Assembly (NCBI GenBank): GCA_027729635.1 | Contig: JAQCEM010000022.1 | Coordinates: forward strand, 1 to 32,078 | Source: Casp-actino8 sp001510335 | Lineage (GTDB): Bacteria > Actinomycetota > Acidimicrobiia > Acidimicrobiales > Ilumatobacteraceae | DNA length: 32,078 nt | Direction: 5' to 3' | In this document: piece after piece, positions 7,839 through 17,202 of the stretch | Layout of the letters: the number at the start of each line of letters is the position of its first letter | Numbering within the stretch: position 1 is the stretch's first letter | Position numbers and translations under genes: made by a program | Notes under the pieces: model-generated | What the model saw: the letters and a program-made list of their open reading frames with translations, nothing else | Databases searched by the model: none | Told to the model about the DNA's origin: nothing

Positions 7839-8747
7839 ATGAACAACTCACATCGCGAAGAACTTCATACTTTCTCCAAAATTGTCAAGGCGACCCAAGG
7901 CGCCGACTTTGGATCAGCTGTGCAGTCGTCACTTTCTCGTCGTCGTTTCTTCATTGCTGGAGGCGCCACTATTTCGTTCGGCGCACTTCTCGCAGCATGT
8001 GGCGGTTCGACAACAACCGACATCGCTCGAATCGGTAACGCCCCCGAAAAAACCAAACTCGTTGACGCACCAGTGACCGATATCGCTTTGTTGCGCACTG
8101 CGACATCGCTTGAACACAATGCCATTTTTGTTTACGAAGCCGTCGTCGCCGCTGGCCTGTTGTCAGGTGATGCGGCCACTTTGGCCGCTCGTTTTTTGAG
8201 TGACCATAAGGCCCACGCTGAGGCAACCGCATCGCTCACCGAGAAGTTGGGTGGCAAGGCTTTCAACGAACCCAACCCGCGTTTGCAATCGATCTACATC
8301 GAGCCCGCTTTGCGACTCATCACCGGCGACGAAGCTAACGGGATCCCGGCAACCGACGATCCCGTAGCCGATGTGTTGGCTTTGGCCTATGCCCTCGAAA
8401 CCGTTGCTGGTTCGACCTACCAGGTCTATGTCCCAATGTTGGCCGACCCCGCATTGCGCGGCGCTGCCATCGGAATTGGTGAACAAGAAGCTCGACATGC
8501 GGCAGTCATTGGTTCACTTCTGAACCCGAGTCGCTTGGTCTCCTCATTCGGGCTTTCTATTGCCGCTGAGTACCAAGAAGAGACCGATGTGCCCGCCGCT
8601 GCGTACGCCGTGCCAACTGCATTCGGTACCAAGGCTCCCGTTCCGGTCACTCTTGGCGCTGCCAACGAATCAGGAATTCGCACTTCGCTCAACCTTGAAA
8701 CACCAAGCCTGAACTCGTTGGTGTACGAATACCTCGACGGCGAGTGA
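7839..8747 (+). CDS. Ferritin-like protein with Tat signal and lipobox
   Basis: A 302-residue protein. An unusually long n-region leads to SRRRFF (residues 33-38), a twin-arginine motif, then a hydrophobic stretch ending in LLAAC with Cys54, a lipobox. A folded, metal-loaded lipoprotein exported by Tat is predicted. The mature part is a ferritin-like (Ferritin_2 type) bundle with a plausible full ligand set: LEHNAIFVYE, SDHKAHAEA, ALETVAGSTYQVY and EQEARHAAVIG. The C-terminal 70 residues are not part of the bundle and contain little to recognise. GGAGA lies seven bases before the ATG. It follows the cytoplasmic ferritin-like gene and precedes rnpB. Confidence 0.85.
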   Translation: MNNSHREELHTFSKIVKATQGADFGSAVQSSLSRRRFFIAGGATISFGALLAACGGSTTTDIARIGNAPEKTKLVDAPVTDIALLRTATSLEHNAIFVYEAVVAAGLLSGDAATLAARFLSDHKAHAEATASLTEKLGGKAFNEPNPRLQSIYIEPALRLITGDEANGIPATDDPVADVLALAYALETVAGSTYQVYVPMLADPALRGAAIGIGEQEARHAAVIGSLLNPSRLVSSFGLSIAAEYQEETDVPAAAYAVPTAFGTKAPVPVTLGAANESGIRTSLNLETPSLNSLVYEYLDGE

Positions 8748-8770
8748 TTTTTCCCTCGTACACTTCTCGC

Positions 8771-9136
<366 letters not shown>

Positions 9137-9146
9137 CCACCAAGCT

Positions 9147-9446
9147 TTATCGATCCTCGCGCGTGAGCGCCGCCGCCCGTACCCGTTCAAGTTCTTCGAG
9201 TTGAATTGGGTCTTTTAACGAGAGCAGTCGAGCGTAGAACTTCAGCCCTCGCGCGGTCCCAGTGACTCGTACCGGTATACGGTCCCCCAGATCGTTACCA
9301 AATCCACGCGGAATATCGACGTTGTATACGCCAGCTTCGTGCAGGTCGGACTCGTCAGCAGCAAGAGCAGCACTTTCGTATCCGCCGAGGCCAAACTGCT
9401 CGGCGTCCACGAAAAAGGTGAATTCGGTAACGGTTTCCTCGCTCAT
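9147..9446 (-). CDS. Conserved-looking small protein of unknown function
   Basis: A 99-residue protein beginning MSEETVTEFTFFVD. It is acidic in the first half (ALAADESDLHEAGVY) and ends with a charged helix (EELERVRAAALTRE). No signal peptide, cysteine cluster or known motif is visible. The frame is open upstream, but ATG 9446 gives the protein-like N-terminus; the upstream part is low-quality sequence rich in Ser and Trp. It is convergent with rnpB (11 bp apart) and divergent from the P450 gene. I do not recognise it. Confidence 0.65.
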   Translation of the reverse strand: MSEETVTEFTFFVDAEQFGLGGYESAALAADESDLHEAGVYNVDIPRGFGNDLGDRIPVRVTGTARGLKFYARLLSLKDPIQLEELERVRAAALTREDR

Positions 9447-9531
9447 ATTTTCAGATTGCCACATGTACAAACTACTGTCGCATTGGGCTGAACAAGTCTG
9501 AGCACCCCTTCGCCAACTACGGTAAGAAACC

Positions 9532-10806
9532 ATGAGTACGTTCAATTTTGGATCAATTCCCCAGGTCGCGCTTTCGGAGATCAACTTTTCATCACCAGAG
9601 TTTTGGCTCAAGGATCGAGCGTTCCGTGAAGGGGCATTCAAGACTCTGCGTGACGAATCGCCCTTTCAGTATTTTGAAGAAGCCGTTATCCAAGGTTCAC
9701 CATTCCCCCAAGGTCCTGGCTACCGAGCCATCACTCGCCACGACGACATTTGGCATGTCAGCCGTAACCCGCAATTGTTCTGCAGTGGTAAAGGTTCAAA
9801 TATCGGCGACTTACCGACCGAGATGAATGAGTTCTTCGGCTCAATGATCAACATGGACGATCCCAAGCACTTCCGTTTGCGCAACATCGTGTCGCGCGGT
9901 TTTGCCCCGAAAGAAGTCGCACGTATTGAAGACCAAGTTCGTTCGCGAGCCGAGAAGCTCGTGACCGATTTGCTCGAACGCTTTCCACAAGGCGAATGCG
10001 ATTTCGTTGAAGAAGTCGCCGCCGCACTCCCCCTCGAAATCATTTGCGACATGATGGGAATTCCCGAATCAGATCACAAGCAGATCTTTCACTGGACCAA
10101 TGTGATCTTGGGCGTCGGAGACCCCGAGTTCGGTTCATCATTGGACGACTTAATGAAAGTCGCCATTGAAATGTTTTCGTATGCCCAAGCGCTTGGCGAA
10201 GATCGCGTCAAGAATCCACGAGAAGACGTGACGTCGGCAATGATGAACGCCGTCGTTGATGGCGAACGCCTGACCGCCCAAGAATTTGGTTCGTTCTTTA
10301 TCTTGCTCGTAGTGGCTGGAAACGAAACAACACGCAACGCCATTAGCCATGGCATGAAGTTGTTAACCGATCACCCCGATCAAAAGGCTTTGTGGTTCAA
10401 CAACTTTGACGCACACACAAAAACCGCTGTCGAAGAGATCGTTCGTTATGCAACACCAGTGATTCACTTCCGTCGTACCGTCACCGAAGACACCGAACTT
10501 TCGGGGCAGAAATTAGTTGCCGGCGAGAAAGTCGTGATGTGGTACTGCTCAGGCAACCGTGATGAACGAGTCTTTGTTGATCCATTCAAGTTTAATATCA
10601 CGCGCACCTCTGCAACGCCACAAGTTGGTTTCGGTGCCGGCGGACCTCACTTCTGCCTCGGCGCCAACTTGGCTCGACGTGAAGTTTCGGTGATGTTTGA
10701 TGAAATCCGTCGACGTATGCCCAACATGCGAACAACTGGTGAACCGGCGATGTTGCAAAGTGCATTCATCAACGGCATCAAGCGCATGCCGTGCGCTTGG
10801 AACTGA
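9532..10806 (+). CDS. Cytochrome P450, CYP125/CYP142-like
   Basis: A 424-residue soluble haem-thiolate monooxygenase. The I-helix oxygen-activation motif AGNETT is at 262-267, the K-helix ExxR at Glu302-Arg305, and the haem loop FGAGGPHFCLG carries the ligand Cys375. The stretches NMDDPKHFRLRNIVSRGF and FHWTNVILGVGDPEF resemble the mycobacterial CYP125 group, which oxidises the terminal carbon of cholesterol side chains. A lipid, sterol or terpenoid substrate is therefore plausible, but none can be assigned. No ferredoxin or ferredoxin reductase gene lies beside it, so redox partners must come from elsewhere. Its stop codon directly abuts the stop of the thymidine kinase gene on the other strand. 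Confidence 0.95.
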   Translation: MSTFNFGSIPQVALSEINFSSPEFWLKDRAFREGAFKTLRDESPFQYFEEAVIQGSPFPQGPGYRAITRHDDIWHVSRNPQLFCSGKGSNIGDLPTEMNEFFGSMINMDDPKHFRLRNIVSRGFAPKEVARIEDQVRSRAEKLVTDLLERFPQGECDFVEEVAAALPLEIICDMMGIPESDHKQIFHWTNVILGVGDPEFGSSLDDLMKVAIEMFSYAQALGEDRVKNPREDVTSAMMNAVVDGERLTAQEFGSFFILLVVAGNETTRNAISHGMKLLTDHPDQKALWFNNFDAHTKTAVEEIVRYATPVIHFRRTVTEDTELSGQKLVAGEKVVMWYCSGNRDERVFVDPFKFNITRTSATPQVGFGAGGPHFCLGANLARREVSVMFDEIRRRMPNMRTTGEPAMLQSAFINGIKRMPCAWN

Positions 10807-11421
10807 TCAGTCAGTAGCCGAGGCTTCGCCCATGTCGCCACGCACATAATGGCGGCGACACAGTAATTCGTAGCGAACGACATCACCAAACAGGGGTGGC
10901 GCAACATCACTCGTGTCACCGACAACAACAGTTTCACCTTCGTACACAACGACACCATTCACGACGCGTGCATTGTGGGTTGCTCGCGAACCACACCAGC
11001 ATCGGGCTTCAACTTGCATTTCGACTCGTTCGTTGGCCACCTCAAGCATGCGTTTTGTGCCCTCAAAAAGCAGTCCTTTGAAATCAGTAATCAGGCCAAA
11101 GGCGTACACATCAACATCAAGATCGTCTGCGACACGTGCCAACTGATCGCATTGGGCGATGGAATAGAACTGAACTTCGTCGCACACCACAAAATCAAGT
11201 GGCATGCGCGATTGCGCAAGTTCAAACAAATCAATCTCTGGTGACACTTCTACTGCAGGGGCCGAAACACCCAATCGGCTTGTTACCTGAGTCCCGTCTC
11301 GGTCAAGTTTGGTGAGCAACAGTCCTTGTCGATCACGAACCGCCAGATTGTGATGAATCTGCAGTGCCAATGTACTCTTACCCGAGCCCATAGTGCCGAA
11401 ACTAAACCGCAGAGTTGCCAT
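10807..11421 (-). CDS. tdk: Thymidine kinase (type II)
   Basis: Salvages thymidine to dTMP with ATP. The 204-residue product has the Walker A motif GTMGSGKST (residues 9-17), the Walker B-like CDEVQF with Asp81 and Glu82, and the lasso-domain zinc site formed by CWCG (Cys141, Cys143) and CRRHY (Cys188, His191). This CxC spacing with a C-terminal C..H is what I recall from actinobacterial enzymes. The gene is last in a minus-strand run and starts 29 bp after the endonuclease/phosphatase-family gene. It is convergent with the P450 gene with no intergenic base. Confidence 0.95.
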   Translation of the reverse strand: MATLRFSFGTMGSGKSTLALQIHHNLAVRDRQGLLLTKLDRDGTQVTSRLGVSAPAVEVSPEIDLFELAQSRMPLDFVVCDEVQFYSIAQCDQLARVADDLDVDVYAFGLITDFKGLLFEGTKRMLEVANERVEMQVEARCWCGSRATHNARVVNGVVVYEGETVVVGDTSDVAPPLFGDVVRYELLCRRHYVRGDMGEASATD

Positions 11422-11450
11422 ACCTCGAACAAACTTAGTCGGTGGCAGGC

Positions 11451-12272
11451 CTATTCGTTAGTGTCAACTGCTCGCTCGGTCAGCACATCAGCAACGACCG
11501 CGAAGTGATCGCTGGCTTGCACTCCCCCGACTGGTTCAACTCCCGCAAGCCATACGCAAACTGGATTGCCGACCGGTTTAGGCCGAGGCCAGGTCACGAA
11601 GAGATAATCAAGTCGGCGGTTAGGCCAATTGGCATTTGCCAAATACTCGTTACGGTCACTCCAGGTATGCCCGAGCCCTTCGCCTTTAAGTTCCCACATA
11701 TCGGCGAAGACAACATTGCGATTCTTGACAGTTGTTCGACCGGTCAAGCGACGTATTTCATCACTATCAGGAACCGCGTTGAAGTCGCCGCCGACGAGAA
11801 CGGGCAGATCGGCGCTTGGGTCGGTGCGTAAAGTCAAAACAAGATCAGAAATTGCGTCAACTTGTAATTGGCGAGCATGTGATTCATCAAAACGATGATC
11901 AATGTGTGTACCAATGACGGGCCATTGGCCCCACGGTGTGTCAAGCACTGCCCATAGCGCTCGACGATGCGCTGGTTCGCCAGCGGCATTTGGAAGCGCC
12001 ACTTGACCAGATCGAACGATTGGCCACCTGGACAAAATTGCATTCCCCATATTCCAGGGGCTTGTTGTCACGACACACTGATAACCGAATTTCGCCGCCA
12101 AGTTTTCGGCTTGCTTTTCGGTGGTATGCACTTCTTGCATGAAAAGAACATCAGGATTTTCAGCTTGAATGACATGCTCGATTGCAGCCTGTCTTTCTTG
12201 CCACGGACCAAAGTGATGCCAGATATTCCATGTCATCAAGCGCATACAAGATTCGGAATTGTTCCCACTCAT
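11451..12272 (-). CDS. Endonuclease/exonuclease/phosphatase-family protein
   Basis: A 273-residue protein of the DNase I-like metal-dependent phosphoesterase fold. Key motifs in order: TWNIWH with the metal-linked Asn near residue 15, LFMQEVH with the catalytic Glu, GTHIDHR, VGGDFNAVPDSDEIRRL, and the C-terminal SDHFAVVADV with the catalytic Asp-His pair. The fold covers DNases, sphingomyelinases and inositol phosphatases; no secretion signal is seen, so a cytoplasmic nucleic-acid or phospholipid phosphoesterase is equally possible. The start overlaps the capA-like stop by four bases (ATGA). MRLMTWNIW at 12245 is an alternative start. Confidence 0.88.
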   Translation of the reverse strand: MSGNNSESCMRLMTWNIWHHFGPWQERQAAIEHVIQAENPDVLFMQEVHTTEKQAENLAAKFGYQCVVTTSPWNMGNAILSRWPIVRSGQVALPNAAGEPAHRRALWAVLDTPWGQWPVIGTHIDHRFDESHARQLQVDAISDLVLTLRTDPSADLPVLVGGDFNAVPDSDEIRRLTGRTTVKNRNVVFADMWELKGEGLGHTWSDRNEYLANANWPNRRLDYLFVTWPRPKPVGNPVCVWLAGVEPVGGVQASDHFAVVADVLTERAVDTNE

Positions 12273-13582
12273 TTGAGATACGACCCAGGGACGAGATATT
12301 GATCGCCAAGAATTCTTCGGGTACGCCGCAAGGATGCCAACTCTGCCGACCAGCGCGAGCTTGCGATTCCCGCCTCGACTGCCGACGCCGAGGCAAGATC
12401 AACGCTCAGATTGCGAATGGTGTAGCCCGACCTCTTGTCAACCCAAGTTGGATAGACAACCGGTTGGCTCACGGTCACCTGATTATTCGAGGCACGAGTC
12501 ATGGTGAGAGTTACGATCGCCCCATCTTGACCTTCTTCTGGACGCGACGATTTTGTGGGCATATTCGTTAAGAAGTTACCGAGACCAAACATGACCCACA
12601 CCCCATTGATTTGTTCAATCGGTTGCAGCACATGCGAATGAGATCCAACTATCAGATCAATCTCACCAGAAGCGGTAAGTTCATTGGCCCACTGGCGCTG
12701 CTGCTTAGTTGGTACCGCCGAGTCTTCGTTTCCCCAATGCAGACTCATGATGACAGCCTGCGCGCCGAGAGATCGTGCATCGCGAGCGTCAGCAATAATT
12801 CGTGGGACATCAATCAAAGCCGATCGCCAATCTTCGCCAGCCGGTGGCGGAGAGTCATAACGCAGGGTGTACGACAAGTGGGCAACAACGACATCGCCGA
12901 CTTGTGTTGGCAATGGTTTGATTTCATCAGGTGTTCGTGCCATTCCCGATTGCATGATTCCCAAAGACTCCAACGCACTCACTGTTGCGTTCATTGCTGT
13001 ACCGCCACCGTCAAAGACATGTTCACTTGCTGTCGAGCAGGCGTCGTAACCGGCCTCGGCGATCGCTGGGATGATTTGCGCAGGCACTTGATATTTGGGA
13101 TACGAGAAAGGTTCGGAACCAGGCGGTGCAATAGGCGATTCAAGATGACAAATTGCCAAGTCAGCGCTAGTCAACAGTTCAGCAACATCGCCAAACATCG
13201 GCGTGAAATCAAAGGGTTCGGTCGAGCCTGACTCTTGGGCAATTCTGGCTGCGGTTGGCCAGAGCCCCTTCTGCACCAAAATGTCGCCAGTAAAAGCCAA
13301 GGTGATCGGCCTCGGTGGCGTAGTTGTCGTCGTAGTTGTTGACGTTGTCTTTGGGGCGATTGTTGTTGCAGTGATTTCAACCTCAGGCACCGAAGTCGGA
13401 CTTGAGTTGGTCGTCACATTCGGATTATTCGCCGCTGTCGAAAAAGTTCCTTGATCAAGATTCGTTGGCGGGCGTAACGCAACTGGTGGCAACGTTACCG
13501 GCCTCGAAACCACCGACGATTCTCCTTGCGAGCAGGCAACTAAGGCCAGGCAAATAAAGAGTGCCGTGAGCCGTCCGCGCAT
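12269..13582 (-). CDS. CapA-family metallophosphoesterase-like lipoprotein
   Basis: A 437-residue protein with a lipoprotein signal (MRGRLTALFICLALVACSQ, lipobox LVAC). A Thr/Pro-rich linker around residues 70-92 follows, then a PGA_cap/CapA domain. The domain shows LAFTGDILVQKGLW at its start, CHLESPIAP, VIMSLHWGNE and IVGSHSHVLQPIEQINGVWVMFGLGNFLTN, the metal-site motifs of this calcineurin-like family. CapA proteins take part in export or modification of poly-gamma-glutamate in Bacillus, but most homologues outside capsule operons have no proven role. No capB or capC lies here, so capsule synthesis should not be assumed. It is predicted to act on the outer face of the membrane. Confidence 0.9.
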   Translation of the reverse strand: MRGRLTALFICLALVACSQGESSVVSRPVTLPPVALRPPTNLDQGTFSTAANNPNVTTNSSPTSVPEVEITATTIAPKTTSTTTTTTTPPRPITLAFTGDILVQKGLWPTAARIAQESGSTEPFDFTPMFGDVAELLTSADLAICHLESPIAPPGSEPFSYPKYQVPAQIIPAIAEAGYDACSTASEHVFDGGGTAMNATVSALESLGIMQSGMARTPDEIKPLPTQVGDVVVAHLSYTLRYDSPPPAGEDWRSALIDVPRIIADARDARSLGAQAVIMSLHWGNEDSAVPTKQQRQWANELTASGEIDLIVGSHSHVLQPIEQINGVWVMFGLGNFLTNMPTKSSRPEEGQDGAIVTLTMTRASNNQVTVSQPVVYPTWVDKRSGYTIRNLSVDLASASAVEAGIASSRWSAELASLRRTRRILGDQYLVPGSYLK

Positions 13583-13658
13583 CGGGTAATTCTCTCACAA
13601 GAAGTGCAATGAAATGGGTTACAGACTCTCTTGGCGATTGTTATAACTGCCAAAGTTT

Positions 13659-15749
13659 TCAGTTGGCTACTTTGCGCGAGTCAAATCGGCGCACCGAACT
13701 CACTGGAATAAACCGGAGATCTGCAGATGGTGAAAAAGTTCCTTGTATGTCGACAATGACCCGAGTCGCTGACGAGGTATATACGCAGAAAGAACCGTCC
13801 ACATCGACCGGTACGACTGCCAAGTTGGCGGCTACGCGACCAACTGCCACATTGGCATTAGATGGGGTCTCGGTGCTCGGCATCAGAGTTGAGCAACGAT
13901 CAGCAATCACAAAACTCGAATTTGCTGCGTCAGTCAATGTCAGGTTCACCAAGACTGCCGACGCTCCCGCTGGTGCCTTCAACTTGATCATTGCACCAGG
14001 ACGAAAGACTTCTGCGCAATCGGTGACACATTTGCGTGTATCTACCAAACGCCTCTGGGGTTCAAGATTGAATCCCCACATTCCTGACGAACCTGGAGTG
14101 AAAACTCCTTGAATGTCGACGATCTGATGGAGTCCCTGGTTTGACCAAGTGCAAAACCCTGCTCCCTGACTCAAGTTCCCGAGAGTTACTACCGCCAAGT
14201 TCGCGACGGTGTCGTTCGATGAGAAGTTCAAGTTTGAACTTTCAGGGGCATTTGAAGAGAGTTTGTCACATGACTCTCCGGCTAGATAGCCCTCGCTGGC
14301 CGTCGCTGTTACAGTCAGGTTTGTCAGCAATGCCACAGAATCTTTCGGAATTCCGTTGACTAAAATTTCCCGCAAACCAGACGCCAACACTTTGCTCCCA
14401 ATTTTGCGCGTATCAAGAACACGGGTCGGCACTAGTGGCGTAAATCTCGTTGCGTCACTACCCGCAAGACGTGAGGGCATAAAGAATCCCTGAGCGTCAA
14501 CGATCATGTGCATCGGCGTCGAGTTATACAAACAGAATCGACCTAAAGCGTCGAGGGGCACCACGGCGAGGTTGGCTACCGTTGCACCGACTGCGACATT
14601 GCCATTAGACCAAGCGCGATCACCTGTCACATTTCCATCACAACTTTCAGCGGCCACATATCCTGTTTCGCTGGCACCAGTCAACGTGATGTTGACGAGT
14701 GCTGACGTTGCTCCAGCGGGCCCCTGTAACGGCACTGATGTACGCCATCCAGCCTGGGGACGATCCTGCCAAGTGCACTTACGAATAGTTGTGCCCGCTT
14801 CGACAACATTGCTGCAATAACGCTTGACCGACACGCCATTGACCGAGGCGATCTTCACCGCATCTTCGACAGTTCCACGAAATTCAAAGTGCATCGGATC
14901 ACGAATAACACTGCTCTTCACTGTCTCAGGAGTAGTACAACCTCCACTCCAACCGTAACCACCCCAGAGCAAGCCCCACTTTTCAGCGGTTTGCACGACC
15001 CATTGCGGAAGGTTGGTGGCCATCGGTACCGAACAGGCAGTTGTCGGTGAATCGGCAGTTGGAAAGTAACGCACTTCTGGGTTCGCACCGACATTAATAT
15101 CGATACCCAATCCCCACGCGTGATTTGACAATGACGCGCTCGTGAGGCCGACGCAATCTTTACGCGTGTTTGACGTGCAACGATAGTTGTAGCTAATCGC
15201 ATCGGTGATCCTGTATCCGTTGGCCTGAATCTCACCCAAAAAACCTTCGAATAAAGCCAAGGCGGCTGGAGGCGCCTGAATTCTTCCGGCCCTGATCGTT
15301 CCAACTTTGTCGGCGTTTTTCCATAACGCCGCTTCCCAATCCATTAACGCAGGTGAACCCGAATATTCCCAGCCGTTACTTTTCCATCCAGCGTTCAATG
15401 TCCCATCGGCGGCAATGGGAAACGGTGGAGTTCCCCAACCATTTTTAGCGGCACCGTTGTATTTAGAAATCAGGCAGGATGCAACATCGCCAGCTGCAAT
15501 TTGAACATCGGTACATCTAGCGGGCATTGAGGGCAAGGTCCAAGGAGTTGAGTTAGAGGTGTCGATTGCCACCTTCGTGGCCGGAGCCGAGCCTTTGGCC
15601 TGAGCGGTGTCGGGGGCGGTCAACATGGCAATCACGATGACGGCATATGACACGAGAGCGATCAAAACAACAAAGGGTGCAAAGCGAAACTTGCGGGGCA
15701 AGTGATCTTGCATCTCATGGGGATTCTGAAAAAACTGCTGGCTCATCAC
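13659..15749 (-). CDS. Membrane-anchored M15-type D,D-carboxypeptidase-like protein with three C-terminal repeats
   Basis: A 696-residue surface protein. One transmembrane helix (about 24-44) follows a basic N-terminus. The peptidase domain spans about 120-300. The zinc site is SNHAWGLGIDIN (His210, Asp217) plus DPMHFEF (His287), the pattern of the Peptidase_M15_4/VanY group that cleaves peptidoglycan stem peptides. Residues about 324-449, 450-573 and 574-693 are three diverged repeats of about 125 residues. Each contains (L/V)(V/T)N(I/L)T(L/V)T, an ANLAVV(P/T) strand and IVD(A/I)QG.F, and ends with R(V/L/F)(L/V)D(T/S)RK. The repeats have paired cysteines and look like beta-sandwich adhesion or wall-binding modules. 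Divergent from the VWA gene. Confidence 0.88.
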   Translation of the reverse strand: MMSQQFFQNPHEMQDHLPRKFRFAPFVVLIALVSYAVIVIAMLTAPDTAQAKGSAPATKVAIDTSNSTPWTLPSMPARCTDVQIAAGDVASCLISKYNGAAKNGWGTPPFPIAADGTLNAGWKSNGWEYSGSPALMDWEAALWKNADKVGTIRAGRIQAPPAALALFEGFLGEIQANGYRITDAISYNYRCTSNTRKDCVGLTSASLSNHAWGLGIDINVGANPEVRYFPTADSPTTACSVPMATNLPQWVVQTAEKWGLLWGGYGWSGGCTTPETVKSSVIRDPMHFEFRGTVEDAVKIASVNGVSVKRYCSNVVEAGTTIRKCTWQDRPQAGWRTSVPLQGPAGATSALVNITLTGASETGYVAAESCDGNVTGDRAWSNGNVAVGATVANLAVVPLDALGRFCLYNSTPMHMIVDAQGFFMPSRLAGSDATRFTPLVPTRVLDTRKIGSKVLASGLREILVNGIPKDSVALLTNLTVTATASEGYLAGESCDKLSSNAPESSNLNFSSNDTVANLAVVTLGNLSQGAGFCTWSNQGLHQIVDIQGVFTPGSSGMWGFNLEPQRRLVDTRKCVTDCAEVFRPGAMIKLKAPAGASAVLVNLTLTDAANSSFVIADRCSTLMPSTETPSNANVAVGRVAANLAVVPVDVDGSFCVYTSSATRVIVDIQGTFSPSADLRFIPVSSVRRFDSRKVAN

Positions 15750-15851
15750 GAAAAGAGGTATCGGCGCTCACTTTTGAACTCTTGAGCAACTTGTGCGAAA
15801 AATCTCATATGCAGGGAAAACGCACATTTTTGGATGACTCAACCGTTTATG

Positions 15852-15877
15852 TCTTGTGAACAATTCTGTTCACAAGA
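15852..15877. promoter_or_regulatory. Perfect 11-bp inverted repeat upstream of the VWA gene, candidate operator
   Basis: TCTTGTGAACA (15852-15862) and TGTTCACAAGA (15867-15877) are exact reverse complements separated by ATTC. A second short repeat, TCCAG-AAGAA-CTGGA, follows at 15881-15895. The site lies 31 bp before the VWA start and about 100 bp from the divergent M15 gene start. Short loop and position favour a homodimeric repressor site or an RNA hairpin in the VWA leader. Confidence 0.5.
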
Positions 15878-15907
15878 GATTCCAGAAGAACTGGACGAAA
15901 GCAGACC

Positions 15908-17161
15908 ATGATGAAACCCTCAATCGCCCTCGACCAATCAATCATCCTCACGCAACACGACGAGATCGTGAATATGTTGCTCGAACTCACCGCTCCCCCA
16001 GCACCCGAAATCGATCGAGCACCCCTTGATATCGCCCTCGTAGTCGACCGTTCTGGCTCTATGGGCGGAGGACCAATGTCAGCGGTTCGTCGAGCTGTGG
16101 CTGAACTGATTCGGGTCGCCGGCCCAACAGACCGAATTGCAGTCATTGCATTTGATGACGACATTGAAACGGTGTTGCCATTGGCTCATCACGACATCAA
16201 TGTTGTGGGTCGACATATCGCCAACATCCATAGCCGAGGTTCAACCAATTTGTCGGGAGGATGGTTGAAAGGTTTTGAACTACTTTCAACTTCTTCAGCT
16301 GTCGCCGGACGTGCACCAGCAATCAAGCGCATCATTGTGCTCACTGACGGCCACGCCAATGCTGGTGTTCGAAACCATGACGAACTCTGCACCATGACTC
16401 GCGGTGCTTCCGCTCAGGGCATCACGACGTCAATGATCGGTTTTGCTGATGGCTACGACGAAACTCTCCTAGCCGCGATGGCTGATGCAGGTGGCGGAAA
16501 TGACTACTGGTGTGCTGGTCCCGATCAGGCCCTGAATGTTTTCAATCAAGAATTTGAAGGTCTCGCCAGTGTCGTTGCGCAAAACCTGTCAGTTGAAATC
16601 CGTCCTACCGACTCGACTGCAGCTTTTGAAGTTCTCAATGAGTACGAAACTACAAATCTTGCAGCGGTTCTTGGCGCTCAACAAGTGTCAATCGGCGATG
16701 CATGTGGTGACGAAGTGCGTCGTCTCGTCGTGCGGTTCACACTTCGCCCCCGCCTGTTACCGGGCGCATTCACCATTGCGAACCTCACTTTGCGTTGGGC
16801 ATCTACTGTTGGCTCAATCGAACTACATGAGCTGTCAATCCCAGTCGTTGTCAATGCAACTGACAATTCGGCCGACATTCAAGAAATTGATCCAGTCGTC
16901 ACGCGTGAAGTATTGCTCCTTCACGTAGCTGGTATTCGCAAGGCGGCAATCAAAGCGGCTCGTCACGGTGAAATCGCTGTGGCTCGTGGCTTGTTCAACC
17001 AAGCAATTAGCGCTTTGACTACTATCGGAGCCGACCCGCGTGAGATTGAAGAATTAGTAGACCTGGCCAATCGCCTTGAGCAGTTCACGGAGCGCGATAT
17101 GAAGGGCCAGTATTCATCAATGCGTTCATCAAGCAAGGGTCGCATCAAGCGATTTGACTGA
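15908..17161 (+). CDS. VWA domain protein (cytoplasmic)
   Basis: A 417-residue protein. Residues about 40-220 form a von Willebrand factor A domain with a complete MIDAS: DRSGS (Asp47, Ser49, Ser51), a Thr in GSTNLSGGW, and Asp in VLTDGHANAG. After it comes a beta-rich region (about 225-325) similar to the C-terminal part of YfbK/Ca-activated-chloride-channel-like bacterial VWA proteins. The end is a helical region with a TPR-like AVARGLFNQAISAL segment. No signal peptide or membrane helix is present, so it likely acts as an intracellular metal-dependent protein-binding scaffold. No MoxR-type AAA partner is adjacent, which is unusual for many bacterial VWA proteins. Confidence 0.88.
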   Translation: MMKPSIALDQSIILTQHDEIVNMLLELTAPPAPEIDRAPLDIALVVDRSGSMGGGPMSAVRRAVAELIRVAGPTDRIAVIAFDDDIETVLPLAHHDINVVGRHIANIHSRGSTNLSGGWLKGFELLSTSSAVAGRAPAIKRIIVLTDGHANAGVRNHDELCTMTRGASAQGITTSMIGFADGYDETLLAAMADAGGGNDYWCAGPDQALNVFNQEFEGLASVVAQNLSVEIRPTDSTAAFEVLNEYETTNLAAVLGAQQVSIGDACGDEVRRLVVRFTLRPRLLPGAFTIANLTLRWASTVGSIELHELSIPVVVNATDNSADIQEIDPVVTREVLLLHVAGIRKAAIKAARHGEIAVARGLFNQAISALTTIGADPREIEELVDLANRLEQFTERDMKGQYSSMRSSSKGRIKRFD

Positions 17162-17202
17162 ATCACCCTGATCGACCCGCTCTATCGATCTGTCGTTGGA
17201 TT

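Noticed and set aside
12611..13231. 206-residue open frame on the plus strand
   Set aside because: It is antisense to the CapA-like gene, rich in Cys, Arg and His, and without recognisable motifs.
15852..15877. CRP-type site (TGTGA...TCACA)
   Set aside because: The half-sites are present, but the spacing is 10 bases rather than the 6 of CRP/Crp-family sites.
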